A stretch of 64,000 nucleotides of DNA from Streptomyces sp. SPB162. GTDB taxonomy: Bacteria; Actinomycetota; Actinomycetes; Streptomycetales; Streptomycetaceae. How positions within the stretch are numbered: position 1 is the stretch's first letter; each line of letters begins with the position of its first letter. The stretch is taken from the NCBI RefSeq assembly GCF_029504575.1, contig NZ_JAQFII010000001.1, forward strand, positions 4,347,001-4,411,000. The letters run 5' to 3'. The translations under genes were made by a program, and so were the position numbers. The notes below the pieces were generated by a model, which had not been told where the DNA came from, made no database searches, and was given only the letters and a program-made list of their open reading frames with translations. This document shows, one piece after another, positions 1 through 8,626 of this stretch.

Positions 1-56
1 ACGCATCAGTAGAGCAGGGTTCGGATGGCAGAGAAGTACGAGAAGGAGCGATCGCG

Positions 57-410
57 ATGCGCTACATGATGATGCTGCGGGTCCAGGAGAACACCGACCT
101 CGTCCCCGGTGAGCAGCTGATGGAGGACATGGGCAAGCTCATCGAGGAGATGACGAAGGCCGGCGTGCTCCTCGACACCGGCGGCCTGCGGCCGACCGCG
201 GAAGGCACCCGCATCAGGCTCTCCGGCGGCAAGCTGAGCGTGACCGACGGGCCCTTCACCGAGGCGAAGGAAGTCATCGGCGGCTACGCGATGATCGAGG
301 TGAAGAGCAAGGAGGAGGCGCTGGAATGGGCCTCGCGCTTCCTGCGGATCCACGGTGACGGCTGGGAGATCGAGTCGGAGATCCGGCAGATCGAGGGGAT
401 GAACGACTGA
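57..410 (+). CDS. YCII-related (DGPF) family protein
   Basis: A 117-residue protein of the YCII/DGPF type. It opens with the MRYMMMLRVQ strand and carries the family's KLSVTDGPF(T)EAKE segment in the middle, with GGYAMIEVKSKEEALEWASR after it. The start is supported by AAGGAG about 8 bases upstream. The gene lies 133 bases before an ECF42-type sigma factor on the same strand. YCII proteins are the standard neighbours of ECF42 sigma factors and are thought to act with them, though their biochemical role is unclear. The family is recognised with confidence; catalytic activity is not. Confidence 0.9.
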   Translation: MRYMMMLRVQENTDLVPGEQLMEDMGKLIEEMTKAGVLLDTGGLRPTAEGTRIRLSGGKLSVTDGPFTEAKEVIGGYAMIEVKSKEEALEWASRFLRIHGDGWEIESEIRQIEGMND

Positions 411-543
411 GCGGGGCACGAACGATTGCCCGGGGCGGGAATGTCTGACCGGGAGCGGGTACGACCGACCGCCCCGGGCGGCGCCCATCGCCCCTGACCG
501 CGGGTTTGCCGTCGCGCGGACGGGGATGCTCTGATGGGTCGCC

Positions 544-1845
544 ATGACGGTACCCAGCGGCCGCCCCGAGGCCCACCGCGCGATCGAGGCGGTGTGGCGG
601 ATCGAGTCGGCGCGGCTCATCGCCGGGCTCGTACGGCTCGTGCGCGACGTCGGCCTCGCCGAGGAGCTGGCGCAGGACGCCCTCGTCGCGGCGCTCGAGC
701 AGTGGCCCGGGTCGGGCGTCCCGGAGAATCCGGGCGCCTGGCTCATGGCCACCGCGAAGCACCGCGCGATCGACCTCCTGCGCCGCAAGGAGCGTCTCGC
801 CCGCAAGATCGACGTGCTCGGGCACGAGCTGGAGAACGCGGGGCACGGCCCGCCGGCCGATGCCGAGGCCGTCCTCGACGGTGACATCGAGGACGATCTG
901 CTGCGGCTGGTCTTCATCGCCTGCCACCCGGTGCTCTCCACCGAGGCACGCGTCGCGCTCACGCTCCGGCTGCTGGGCGGTCTGAAGACCGAGGAGATCG
1001 CGCGCGCGTTCCTCGTCCCGGAGTCGACGGTCGCCCAGCGGATCGTGCGGGCCAAGAAGGCGCTCGCCGACGCCGGCGTCCCCTTCGAGGTGCCGGCCGG
1101 GCCCGAGCTGGCCGACCGGCTCTCGTCCGTCCTCGAGGTCATCTACCTGGTGTTCAACGAGGGGTACGCGGCGACCGCCGGCGATGACCTGATGCGCCCC
1201 GCGCTCTGCGCGGAGGCGCTGCGGCTGGGCCGCGTCCTGGCCGCGCTCATGCCGAAGGAGCCCGAGGCGCACGGCCTCGTCGCGCTGATGGAGATCCAGT
1301 CGTCACGTTCGGCGGCCAGGACGGGCCCGGCGGGCGAGCCGGTCCTGCTGCTCGACCAGGACCGCTCGCGCTGGGACCTGCTGCTCATCCGCCGCGGGTT
1401 CGCCGCGCTGGAGCGCGCGGCCGCGCTCGGCGGCCGGCCCGGCCCTTACGTGCTGCAGGGCGCGATCGCCGCGGGCCACGCCCGGGCCCGCACCGCGGAG
1501 GAGACCGACTGGCGGACGATCGCCGGGCTCTACGAACAGCTCGCCGCGCGCGCTCCGTCGCCCGTCGTGGAGCTGAACCGCGCGGTCGCGCTGGCCATGG
1601 CGTACGGGCCGGCCACCGGACTCGAGCTCGTCGACACGCTGACGTCCGAGCCGTCCCTGGCCGGCTACCACCTGCTGCCGACCGTCCGCGGCGATCTCCT
1701 CGCCCGGCTCGGCCGGTACGAAGAGGCCGGTCAGGAGTTCACCCGTGCCGCCTCCCTCACCCGCAACGCCCGCGAGCGCACCCTGTTGGAGCGGCGCGTC
1801 GCGGAGTGTGAACGGATCAGTGACGGCTCTCACACGCCCGATTGA
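544..1845 (+). CDS. ECF-type RNA polymerase sigma factor, ECF42 (DUF6596) group
   Basis: A 433-residue sigma factor, much longer than a normal ECF sigma. Region 2 is near residues 25-90 (GAWLMATAKHRAIDLLRRKE) and region 4 near residues 135-185 (LGGLKTEEIARAFLVPESTV, then QRIVRAKK). The roughly 240-residue C-terminal extension (VIYLVFNEGYAAT and following helices) is the TPR-like SnoaL-free extension typical of ECF42. No anti-sigma factor lies nearby, as expected for this group, where the C-terminal extension is thought to control activity. The YCII gene upstream is its usual partner and probable target. Confidence 0.93.
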   Translation: MTVPSGRPEAHRAIEAVWRIESARLIAGLVRLVRDVGLAEELAQDALVAALEQWPGSGVPENPGAWLMATAKHRAIDLLRRKERLARKIDVLGHELENAGHGPPADAEAVLDGDIEDDLLRLVFIACHPVLSTEARVALTLRLLGGLKTEEIARAFLVPESTVAQRIVRAKKALADAGVPFEVPAGPELADRLSSVLEVIYLVFNEGYAATAGDDLMRPALCAEALRLGRVLAALMPKEPEAHGLVALMEIQSSRSAARTGPAGEPVLLLDQDRSRWDLLLIRRGFAALERAAALGGRPGPYVLQGAIAAGHARARTAEETDWRTIAGLYEQLAARAPSPVVELNRAVALAMAYGPATGLELVDTLTSEPSLAGYHLLPTVRGDLLARLGRYEEAGQEFTRAASLTRNARERTLLERRVAECERISDGSHTPD

Positions 1846-1850
1846 GCCTT

Positions 1851-1881
1851 TTGCAAGCGATGTGCTTGCAATAGCTAGCAT
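1851..1881 (+). promoter_or_regulatory. Inverted repeat over the XRE-regulator promoter
   Basis: TTGCAAG (1851-1857) and CTTGCAA (1865-1871) form a perfect 7-base inverted repeat with a 7-base spacer. TAGCAT at 1876-1881 can serve as a -10 box, with TTGCAA at 1851 as a -35 box at a 19-base spacing. The transcript would then start almost at the coding region. This is a natural place for autoregulation by the HTH protein that follows; the binding itself is inferred. Confidence 0.45.
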
Positions 1882-1901
1882 CGATGGTGCAGCATCGGGA
1901 C

Positions 1902-2324
1902 ATGGCTTCACTGAACGTCGGCAACGTCGGCGAGTACCTGCGGGAGCAGCGGCGCAACGCGCAGTTGTCGCTGCGGCAGCTCGCGGACGCCGCCGGGGTC
2001 TCGAACCCCTACCTCAGCCAGATCGAGCGCGGGCTGCGCAAGCCCAGCGCCGAGATCCTGCAGCAGCTCGCGAAGGCGCTGCGGATCTCCGCGGAAACCC
2101 TGTACGTCCAGGCCGGAATGCTCGAGGAGCGCGACCGGGACGAGCTGGAGGTGCACGCGGCGATCCTGGCCGATCCGACGATCAATGAGCGGCAGAAGCA
2201 GGTGCTGATCCAGATCTACGAGTCGTTCCGCAAGGAGAACGCCGTGGTGGAGGAGCCTGTACCCGTGGACCCGACGCCGGCGGACCCGGTGCGGCCGAAG
2301 ACCGTTCGACCGGCGCGTTCGTAG
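1902..2324 (+). CDS. XRE-family helix-turn-helix regulator
   Basis: A 140-residue DNA-binding protein. The HTH occupies roughly residues 8-65 (LREQRRNAQLSLRQLADAAG, then VSNPYLSQIERGLRKPS, then LAKALRISAETLYVQAG). A charged helix and a Pro/Val-rich tail follow. In-frame ATG codons occur at 1884 and 1902; 1902 is chosen because the protein then begins MASLNVGNVGEYLREQ, but a near-leaderless start at 1884 is also possible given the -10 box at 1876. The next genes are a HBHA-like protein and a DUF2516 protein, a common Streptomyces order. Confidence 0.85.
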   Translation: MASLNVGNVGEYLREQRRNAQLSLRQLADAAGVSNPYLSQIERGLRKPSAEILQQLAKALRISAETLYVQAGMLEERDRDELEVHAAILADPTINERQKQVLIQIYESFRKENAVVEEPVPVDPTPADPVRPKTVRPARS

Positions 2325-2423
2325 CGCGCCCAGCACACCGTGCGCAGACCGCGCACGCAGGAATCGCACGCACTCACCGTATGCACGACCACGCGTCAAC
2401 AACCCCCGTCCGGGAGGACCCTC

Positions 2424-2991
2424 ATGGCGATCACCGATGACATCGTGAAGACGCTCAAGGACCCGACTCCGCTCTACGCGGTGGCCGGTACCGCCGACCT
2501 CGCCGCCGAGAAGCTGCAGCAGGTGCCCGCGCTGATCGAGCGGATCCGCGCCGAGGCCCCCGAGCGCTTCGAGAAGATCCGCAACACCGATCCGAAGGTG
2601 CTCCAGGACCGCGTCGCGGCGCAGGCCAAGGACGCCCAGACGAAGGTGACCGAGGCCCTCGGCTCCGTCGAACTGGACCTGAAGAAGATCGGCGAGTCCG
2701 TCCAGGACTTCGCGCTCCAGGGCGTCGGCCGGGCCGCCGAGGCCGCCGTGAAGGTCCAGGAGACCTACGGCACGCTGGCCGAGCGCGGCAAGGGCGCCGT
2801 CGGCGACCTGGCGCGGCGAGGTGGCCGACGAGATCGAGGAGATCGCCGTGGCGGTCGAGCCCGACCCGCGCCCGGCCGCCGCCGAGTCCACCTCCACCCC
2901 CACGGCGGACGCCTCGGTCTCCGCGCCGGCGAAGAAGCCCGTCGCGAAGAAGGCCCCCGCCAAGAAGCCGGCGGCCAAGCCGGCCGAGTAG
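2424..2991 (+). CDS. Heparin-binding-hemagglutinin-like coiled-coil protein, frameshifted
   Basis: The start ATG follows GGAGG at 2414-2418. The first 130 or so codons give a charged helical protein (MAITDDIVKTLKDPTPLYAV onward) like mycobacterial HBHA. Near 2810 the frame breaks: removing one G from the CTGG at about 2809-2812 restores DLRGEVADEIEEIAVAVEPD and a Lys/Ala/Pro-rich tail (KKPVAKKAPAKKPAAKPAE) ending at TAG 2989-2991, about 188 residues. Without that correction the frame runs into the next gene. The repaired product matches family architecture (helices then a Lys-Ala-Pro tail that binds sulphated glycans in mycobacteria). A sequencing error is more likely than a true mutation. 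Confidence 0.75.
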
Positions 2992-3008
2992 TACGCGCCG
3001 CGCAACGG

Positions 3009-3041
3009 ACGGGCCGGGCACGCGGGGCGTGCCCGGCCCGT
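3009..3041 (+). terminator. Hairpin terminator
   Basis: A perfect 14-base-pair stem (3009-3022 with 3028-3041) around a 5-base CGGGG loop, 18 bases after the HBHA-like stop codon. Confidence 0.75.
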
Positions 3042-3128
3042 TGTGCATGCGGTACCGATACGGTGGCGGCGACGGTTTCCCGGGCATCGGGCCGGCTCGG
3101 GCATACGGACGAAAAGGCGGTGGGCGAC

Positions 3129-3458
3129 GTGTTGGTCACGGGGTTCTTCGGGGTGGTGGCCCTGGTGTCATGGGGGCTGTTCCTCTTCGCGCTCTTCGCG
3201 TTCATCGATGCCGCGGTGCGCCGCGAGGACGCCTACCGCGCGGCCGACAAGAAGACGAAGCTGTTCTGGCTGATCGTCCTCGGGCTGGCCGCGCTGGTGA
3301 TGAAATTCTTCTCGATCTTCGACTTCCTGCCGGCCTTCGGCCTGGTCGCCGTGATCGTCTACATGGTCGACGTCCGTCCGGCCCTGAAGCAGATCTCCGG
3401 CGGCGGACGCCGCGGTGGCAGCAGCAGCGACGGCCCCTACGGACCGTTCCGCCGCTGA
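3129..3458 (+). CDS. DUF2516 family membrane protein
   Basis: A small protein of about 109 residues with two or three hydrophobic segments: VTGFFGVVALVSWGLFLFAL near the start, LFWLIVLGLAALVMKF in the middle and LVAVIVYMVDVRPAL near the end, then a Gly/Ser tail. GTG at 3129 is preferred over GTG at 3120 because the AAGG at 3114-3117 is properly spaced only from 3129. It is a conserved actinobacterial membrane protein of unknown function. Confidence 0.8.
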   Translation: MLVTGFFGVVALVSWGLFLFALFAFIDAAVRREDAYRAADKKTKLFWLIVLGLAALVMKFFSIFDFLPAFGLVAVIVYMVDVRPALKQISGGGRRGGSSSDGPYGPFRR

Positions 3459-3474
3459 GCTCTGTCAGGGATCC

Positions 3475-4758
3475 TCAGCCGTCGGACCGCTGGAGCTGGG
3501 CCGGCAGGCCCGTGATCCGGGCCGGGGCGACGCGGTCGAGCAGCACGACGGCGACATCGTCCGTCAGCTCCCCGCCGTTCAGCTCGCGTGCCTCGGTGAC
3601 GGCCGCGTCCAGCAGGTCCTCACCGCGCAGCCCGCCGGCCAGCTGGCGGGTGATCATTCGGACCATCCCGTCCTGGCCGAGCCGCTGCGTACCCTCGCCT
3701 ATCCGGCCCTCGATCAGCCCGTCGGTGTAGAGCATCAGGCTCCAGGACGTGCCCAGTTCGACGTCGATCCGGCTCCACGCGGTCTGCTCCAGCAGTCCGA
3801 GCGCGGGGCCGCCCGCCTCGTACGGCAGGAGCCGCGGCACGCCGTCGGCGCCGGTCAGCAGCGGGGCCGGGTGCCCGGCCAGATACAGATCGGCGCTCAC
3901 GCCGTTCGGCGCGATGTCCACCGTGCAGAGCGTCGCGAAGGTCTCGTCGTCGGCGCGCTCGTTCTCCAGGACCTTCTGCAGGGTGCTCAGCAGCAGGTCG
4001 CCACTGAGCCCGGCGAAGGTCAACGCCCGCCAGGCGATCCGCAGTTGCACACCGAGCGCGGCCGCGTCCGGGCCGTGCCCGCAGACGTCGCCGATCATCG
4101 CGTGCACCGTGCCGTCGGTCGTGCGCACGGTGTCGTAGAAGTCGCCGCCGAGCAGCGCGCGGCTGCGCCCCGGCCGGTACATCGCCGCGAACCGCAGATC
4201 CGCTCCCTCGAGCAGGGGGTTGGGCAGCAGTCCGCGTTCCAGCCGGGAGTTCTCCTGGGCGAGCAGCCGGGTCTCGGTGAGCTGGCGCTGCGCGAGGTCG
4301 GCGCGCTTGCGCTCCACGGCATAGCGGATCGCCCGGGTCAGGTGCGAGCCGTCGACCTCGTCGCGGGTGAGGTGATCCTGCGCGCCGATCCGTACCGCCT
4401 CACCGGCCTCGCCCGCGTCACCCCCGCCCTCGCCGGTCAAGACGAGGACGGCCGTGGTGGGTGCGATCAGCAGCAGCCGGCGCAGACTCTCCAGCCCGTC
4501 GCCGTCGAGCACCAGCAGGACGCAGTGCACGTCGTCGGTGAGCAGCCGCTCGGCCTCGGTGAGGTTGCGCGCCCGGCGGATGCGTACCCGGGTCCCGGCG
4601 CCGTCGAGCAGCTCGGGCGCGGTGAAGGTGCCCGCCGGGTCGTCGCCGATGACCAGCAGGGTCAGCGCGGACGCCGACGGATCCTGGCGCTGCCGGGGCA
4701 GCGGCAGGACGGCGCAGCCGTCCGCCTCACCGGCGTGCGGTACCCCTGTTGCGGTCAT
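3475..4758 (-). CDS. SpoIIE-type PP2C serine phosphatase with N-terminal receiver-like domain
   Basis: A 427-residue protein. Residues about 30-150 resemble a response-regulator receiver (TLLVIGDDPAG, LLVLDGDG, AVLVLTG), though the usual closing Lys is replaced by Arg in HLTRDE. A short coiled linker leads to a SpoIIE/RsbU phosphatase domain (LLGGDFYDTV, MIGDVCGHGPDAAALG, LMLYTDGLIEGR) with the metal-binding Asp residues in place. Such proteins dephosphorylate anti-sigma-factor antagonists. Its stop lies 16 bases from the convergent DUF2516 stop. The cognate antagonist is not in this window. Confidence 0.9.
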   Translation of the reverse strand: MTATGVPHAGEADGCAVLPLPRQRQDPSASALTLLVIGDDPAGTFTAPELLDGAGTRVRIRRARNLTEAERLLTDDVHCVLLVLDGDGLESLRRLLLIAPTTAVLVLTGEGGGDAGEAGEAVRIGAQDHLTRDEVDGSHLTRAIRYAVERKRADLAQRQLTETRLLAQENSRLERGLLPNPLLEGADLRFAAMYRPGRSRALLGGDFYDTVRTTDGTVHAMIGDVCGHGPDAAALGVQLRIAWRALTFAGLSGDLLLSTLQKVLENERADDETFATLCTVDIAPNGVSADLYLAGHPAPLLTGADGVPRLLPYEAGGPALGLLEQTAWSRIDVELGTSWSLMLYTDGLIEGRIGEGTQRLGQDGMVRMITRQLAGGLRGEDLLDAAVTEARELNGGELTDDVAVVLLDRVAPARITGLPAQLQRSDG

Positions 4759-5037
4759 CGGACGGTTCCTTCCCTCCCCCCGAGGGTCATTGACAGGCGA
4801 CCCTAGCGGCAGCGCGCGGTGTGGCGGGAGGCCACGACGTAAACCGCCTGTGTCATATGCGGCGGTCAGAGGGGGATTTCAGCTCCGATACGGCGATCCG
4901 GACATGACATACATCACCCGGCTTTCGCGGTTGACGCGCACTCTGTGCAACGCCCGGCAGGACGCCCTGTGCGATAAACGGCCACCCGGGGCCACCCGGG
5001 GGCTCGCGGGTGCGCTGCCGGCCGGGGGCCGCGCCGG

Positions 5038-6087
5038 TCACCCGGGACGGACCACGCCCAGGATCCGCATGGAGCCCGCCCCGGCCATGGTGACGTTCCT
5101 GCCGGGCCGTGGCGCGTGCACGATCGCGCCGTCCCCTACGTACAACCCCACGTGGCCGGCGTCGTCGAAGTAGATGACCAGGTCGCCGGGGCGCATCCGG
5201 TCGACCGGCACGTGCGGCAGCAGCCGCCACTGCTCCTGCGACGTCCGCGGGATGGTCCGGCCCGCCGCCGCCCACGCCTGCTGCGTCAGCCCGGAACAGT
5301 CGTACGCGGACGGTCCGCCCGCGCCCCACACGTAGGGCTTGCCGATCTGCGCCGCCGCGAACGCCACCGCCCGCCGGCCCTGCGCGCTCGCGTCGCCCGC
5401 CGCCCGGGGCAGTTGCGCCAGCTTCTTCGCCTCGTCGCTCCGGGTCCACGCCAGCTGCGCCTGGTACGCGGTCTCGTCCTCCAGCCGCTGCAACCGCAGT
5501 CGCTCCTGTTCCCGCAGCGAGGCGAGCAGCGCCTTCGCCTCGGCGAGCCGTGACTCGACCTGCGCCCTGGCGTCCGCGGACTTCTTCCGGGTCGCGACCA
5601 GCGCCTCCCACGCGGCGGTGGCCGCGTGCGCGTAGCCGTCCAACGCGGTCCGGGTGGAGGTGAGGTCCCGGATCGTGGCGTTCGCGGCGCGCGCCCCGCG
5701 CTGTGCCAGACTCGCGTCCGCCAAAAACGTGTCGGGGTCGGCGGAGAGCGCGAGCCGCACCTCGTCCGTCATCCCGCCGCCGCGGTACTGCGCCCGCGCC
5801 ATCGCCCCGACCTGGTCCTTCAGCGTGGCCAGGCGCGTCTGGGCGGCGTCCAGCGAGATGGCGAGCGCGACCAGGTTCTTCTGCTGCGCGAGCACCTTCT
5901 CCTCGGCCGCGTTGAACGACTCGGTGGCCGCTTCCGCCTGGTGGTAGAGGGAGGCCACCTCGGCCTGCACCTGGGCGAGTGTCTTCGGCGGCTCGGCGTG
6001 CGCGGCCCCGGGCACCGCCAGCGTCGCTGCCGCGTAGAGCAGGGCCGTGCACACGACGGTCACGCCGCGCGATGGTTTCGCCGCCAT
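5038..6087 (-). CDS. Secreted NlpC/P60 (C40) peptidoglycan endopeptidase
   Basis: A 349-residue exported protein with a signal peptide (GVTVVCTALLYAAATL, cleavage near AHA-EPP), a long coiled-coil region (residues about 40-225), then a C-terminal NlpC/P60 domain. The catalytic Cys is in YDCSGLTQQAW, and the His residues are in GHVGLYVGDGAIVHAP. It should cleave stem peptides outside the cell, like RipA-type hydrolases. ATG at 6087 is chosen over GTG at 6096 because GAGGTG sits six bases before it. I see no ydaO-type riboswitch in its leader. Confidence 0.9.
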   Translation of the reverse strand: MAAKPSRGVTVVCTALLYAAATLAVPGAAHAEPPKTLAQVQAEVASLYHQAEAATESFNAAEEKVLAQQKNLVALAISLDAAQTRLATLKDQVGAMARAQYRGGGMTDEVRLALSADPDTFLADASLAQRGARAANATIRDLTSTRTALDGYAHAATAAWEALVATRKKSADARAQVESRLAEAKALLASLREQERLRLQRLEDETAYQAQLAWTRSDEAKKLAQLPRAAGDASAQGRRAVAFAAAQIGKPYVWGAGGPSAYDCSGLTQQAWAAAGRTIPRTSQEQWRLLPHVPVDRMRPGDLVIYFDDAGHVGLYVGDGAIVHAPRPGRNVTMAGAGSMRILGVVRPG

Positions 6088-6179
6088 CGTCACCACCTCG
6101 TATCTGACGGATCGTCACATGAGGGGGGATGGTGCCACGAGGTGCCGCAATGTGACAGGGGCAGCGGGGAATTGGCGTC

Positions 6180-6310
6180 CGGGGCGCGGGTGGGGTCGGT
6201 CGGTCCAGGGTCCCTCGGTCGGAGGTCCGTCGGTTTGGGGGGCCGTCGGTTTGGGGGGTCCCACGGTCGGGGGTCGGTCCGTCGGGAGTCCGTCCGTCGG
6301 GAAGTCTGCC
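6180..6310. repeat. CGGTCGGT / CCGTCGG imperfect short repeats
   Basis: A skewed intergenic stretch built from repeats of CGGTCGGT-like and GTCCGTCGG-like words, with GTCGGTTTGGGGGG twice in direct succession (about 6228-6258). It lies upstream of the NlpC/P60 gene and downstream of the methyltransferase stop. No gene or clear hairpin was recognised. Confidence 0.5.
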
Positions 6311-6320
6311 GGACCTGGGC

Positions 6321-7118
6321 TCAGGAACCGCGCGGGGCCAGCGCCTCCCAGCGCACCGTGACCTCGCCCTGCCGCCAGCGGTCCGCGCGGTCCGTCACCG
6401 GCCAGCCGCCCTCCGCCAGGAGGCGCACGCTGCGGATCCACCGCTGCCGCGCGCCGAGCGACGCGAACGGCGCCGCCGTCGCCCACGCCCGGTCGAACTC
6501 CGTCAGGAACGCGTGCACCGGCTCACCGGGGACGTTCCGGTGGATCAGCGCCTTCGGCAGCCGCTCCGCCAGATCGGACGGCCGGTCCAGCGACCCCAGC
6601 CGCGTCGCGAACGTCACCGTGCGCGGGCCCTCGGGCCCGATCGCCACCCACACGTGCCGGCGGCCGATCTCGTCGCAGGTCCCCTCCACGAGCAGCCCGC
6701 CGGGCGCCAGCCGGGCCCGCAGCCGGTCCCAGACGGCCGGCACGTCGCCCTCGTCGTACTGCCGCAGCACGTTCGCCGCCCGGATCAGGACCGGCCGCCG
6801 GCCGGTTCCCCCCGGTAGCGCCACCTCGAACCCGCCGTGGGCGAACGTCAGCCCGTCCCGCCGGTACGGTTCCGCCGCCGCGACCCGCGCCGGGTCGATC
6901 TCCAGCCCGACCACCACGGCGTCCGGCCGGACCGTACGCAGCCGCCCCAGCAGCTCGACCGCCGTCCATGGCGCCGCCCCGTACCCCAGGTCCACTGCCA
7001 CCGGGTCCGCCGCCCGCCGCAGCTCGGGCCCGAGCACGGACGCGATCCACCGGTCCATCCGGCGCAGCCGGTTCGGATTCGTGGTGCCACGGGTGATGGT
7101 CCCGACGGGTCTCGCCAT
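6321..7118 (-). CDS. SAM-dependent class I methyltransferase
   Basis: A 265-residue protein with a Rossmann-type methyltransferase core. The motif I region is VAVDLGYGAAPWTAVELLGR, followed by an acidic end-of-strand VVGLEIDPARVAAAEP that would bind the SAM ribose. The motif VLIRAANVLRQYDEGDV resembles the motif IV strand. Substrate is unknown. It starts with MARPVGTITRGTTNPNRLRR and diverges from mshA, leaving about 143 bases for both promoters. Confidence 0.8.
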   Translation of the reverse strand: MARPVGTITRGTTNPNRLRRMDRWIASVLGPELRRAADPVAVDLGYGAAPWTAVELLGRLRTVRPDAVVVGLEIDPARVAAAEPYRRDGLTFAHGGFEVALPGGTGRRPVLIRAANVLRQYDEGDVPAVWDRLRARLAPGGLLVEGTCDEIGRRHVWVAIGPEGPRTVTFATRLGSLDRPSDLAERLPKALIHRNVPGEPVHAFLTEFDRAWATAAPFASLGARQRWIRSVRLLAEGGWPVTDRADRWRQGEVTVRWEALAPRGS

Positions 7119-7261
7119 GGTTCGACTTTAGGCGCCGGCTCTCGGGGGGCGGCCGCGGGCCAAGAGCCAACCGCCTCCCACCCCCGGCAAAAAGTTCGGT
7201 AAAACGGAAATGGGAATGGACGGTTCCGGCGTTCCACGGTTGAACGGATCCGTCCGGCCGA

Positions 7262-8626
7262 ATGGAGAGCGGCGTGACCCAGCACATGGCACGGCTCGGT
7301 GCCCTGCGCGGCTACGCGCAATCGCGCCGACTGCGCCGGCCCGTCCACGGCCGCGGCGGCCCGCGCCGAGTGGCGATGCTGAGCGTGCACACCTCGCCCC
7401 TCGACCAGCCCGGCACCGGCGACGCCGGGGGCATGAACGTCTACATCGTGGAGCTGGCGAAGCGTCTCGCCGAGATCAACGTAGAGGTCGAGATCTTCAC
7501 CCGCGCCACGACCGGCGCCCTGCCGCCCTCCGTCGAGCTCGCCCCGGGGGTCCTCGTCCGGCACATCGACGCGGGCCCCTACGAGGGGCTGGCCAAGGAG
7601 GAGCTGCCGGCCCAGCTCTGCGCCTTCACACACGGCGTGATGCGGGCCGAGGCGGGCCACCGCCCCGGCCACTACGACCTCGTCCATTCGCACTACTGGC
7701 TCTCCGGCCACGTCGGCTGGCTCGCGGCCGAGCGCTGGGGCGTCCCCCTGGTGCACGCCATGCACACCATGGCGAAGGTCAAGAACGCCGCGCTCGCCCA
7801 GGGCGACACGCCCGAGCCGGCCGCCCGCGTCATCGGCGAGACCCAGATCGTGGAGGCCGCCGACCGGCTGATCGCGAACACCGACGAGGAGGCGGACGAG
7901 CTCGCCCGCCACTACGGCGCGCAGCCCGCCAAGGTGGCCGTCGTCCACCCCGGCGTGAACCTGGACCGTTTCTCTCCTGCCGACGGCCGCGCCGCCGCCC
8001 GGGCCCGCCTCGGTCTGCCGCAGGGCGCCCTGATCCCGCTCTTCGCGGGCCGCATCCAGCCGCTCAAGGCCCCCGATGTGCTGCTCCGCGCCGTCGCGAT
8101 CCTGCTGGACGAGGATCCCTCGCTGCGCGAACGGCTGGTCGTCCCGATCGTCGGCGGCCCCAGCGGCAGCGGCCTCAGCAAGCCGGAGCGGCTGCACAAG
8201 CTGGCCGCGCGGCTCGGCGTGGGCGACGTCGTACGGTTCCAGCCGCCGGTCGACCAGCAGCGGCTCGCGGACTGGTACCGGGCCGCGACGGTGCTGGTGA
8301 TGCCCTCGTACAGCGAATCCTTCGGCCTGGTCGCGATCGAGGCGCAGGCCTGCGGCACGCCGGTGGTCGCCGCGGCCGTCGGCGGGCTGTCGGTGGCGGT
8401 CAGGGACGGCGAGACCGGCTTTCTGGTCCCCGGCCACGACCCGGTCGACTACGCGCGGGCGCTGCGCCGCTTCGTCGACCAGCCGCACCTCGGTGAGCAA
8501 CTGGGGGAGGCCGCCGCGCGGCACGCCCAGGAGTTCGGCTGGGGGAGGGCGGCGGCGTCGACGGCCGACGTCTACTCCGCAGCGATGCAGGAACACCGCC
8601 GTCACCTACGATCGGTTCATGGCTGA
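7262..8626 (+). CDS. mshA: D-inositol-3-phosphate glycosyltransferase (mycothiol biosynthesis)
   Basis: A 454-residue GT4-family transferase that joins GlcNAc from UDP-GlcNAc to 1L-inositol 1-phosphate, the first step of mycothiol synthesis. Diagnostic segments are MLSVHTSPLDQPGTGDAGGM, HSHYWLSGHVGWLAAERW, HAMHTMAKVKN and the C-terminal nucleotide-binding PSYSESFGLVAIEAQACGTP. The N-terminal 35 residues before RRVAMLSVHTSP are not conserved, so an internal start is possible. It overlaps the downstream YbjN gene by 8 bases, suggesting translational coupling. Confidence 0.95.
   Translation: MESGVTQHMARLGALRGYAQSRRLRRPVHGRGGPRRVAMLSVHTSPLDQPGTGDAGGMNVYIVELAKRLAEINVEVEIFTRATTGALPPSVELAPGVLVRHIDAGPYEGLAKEELPAQLCAFTHGVMRAEAGHRPGHYDLVHSHYWLSGHVGWLAAERWGVPLVHAMHTMAKVKNAALAQGDTPEPAARVIGETQIVEAADRLIANTDEEADELARHYGAQPAKVAVVHPGVNLDRFSPADGRAAARARLGLPQGALIPLFAGRIQPLKAPDVLLRAVAILLDEDPSLRERLVVPIVGGPSGSGLSKPERLHKLAARLGVGDVVRFQPPVDQQRLADWYRAATVLVMPSYSESFGLVAIEAQACGTPVVAAAVGGLSVAVRDGETGFLVPGHDPVDYARALRRFVDQPHLGEQLGEAAARHAQEFGWGRAAASTADVYSAAMQEHRRHLRSVHG

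Noticed and set aside
2340..3458. A 372-residue fused protein across the HBHA-like and DUF2516 genes
   Set aside because: The fusion depends on the frame shifting out of the HBHA-like tail; correcting one base gives two normal genes separated by a terminator.
6088..6320. ydaO (c-di-AMP) riboswitch upstream of the NlpC/P60 gene
   Set aside because: Such riboswitches are common before cell-wall hydrolase genes in Streptomyces, but I could not find the conserved riboswitch core or a long structured leader here.
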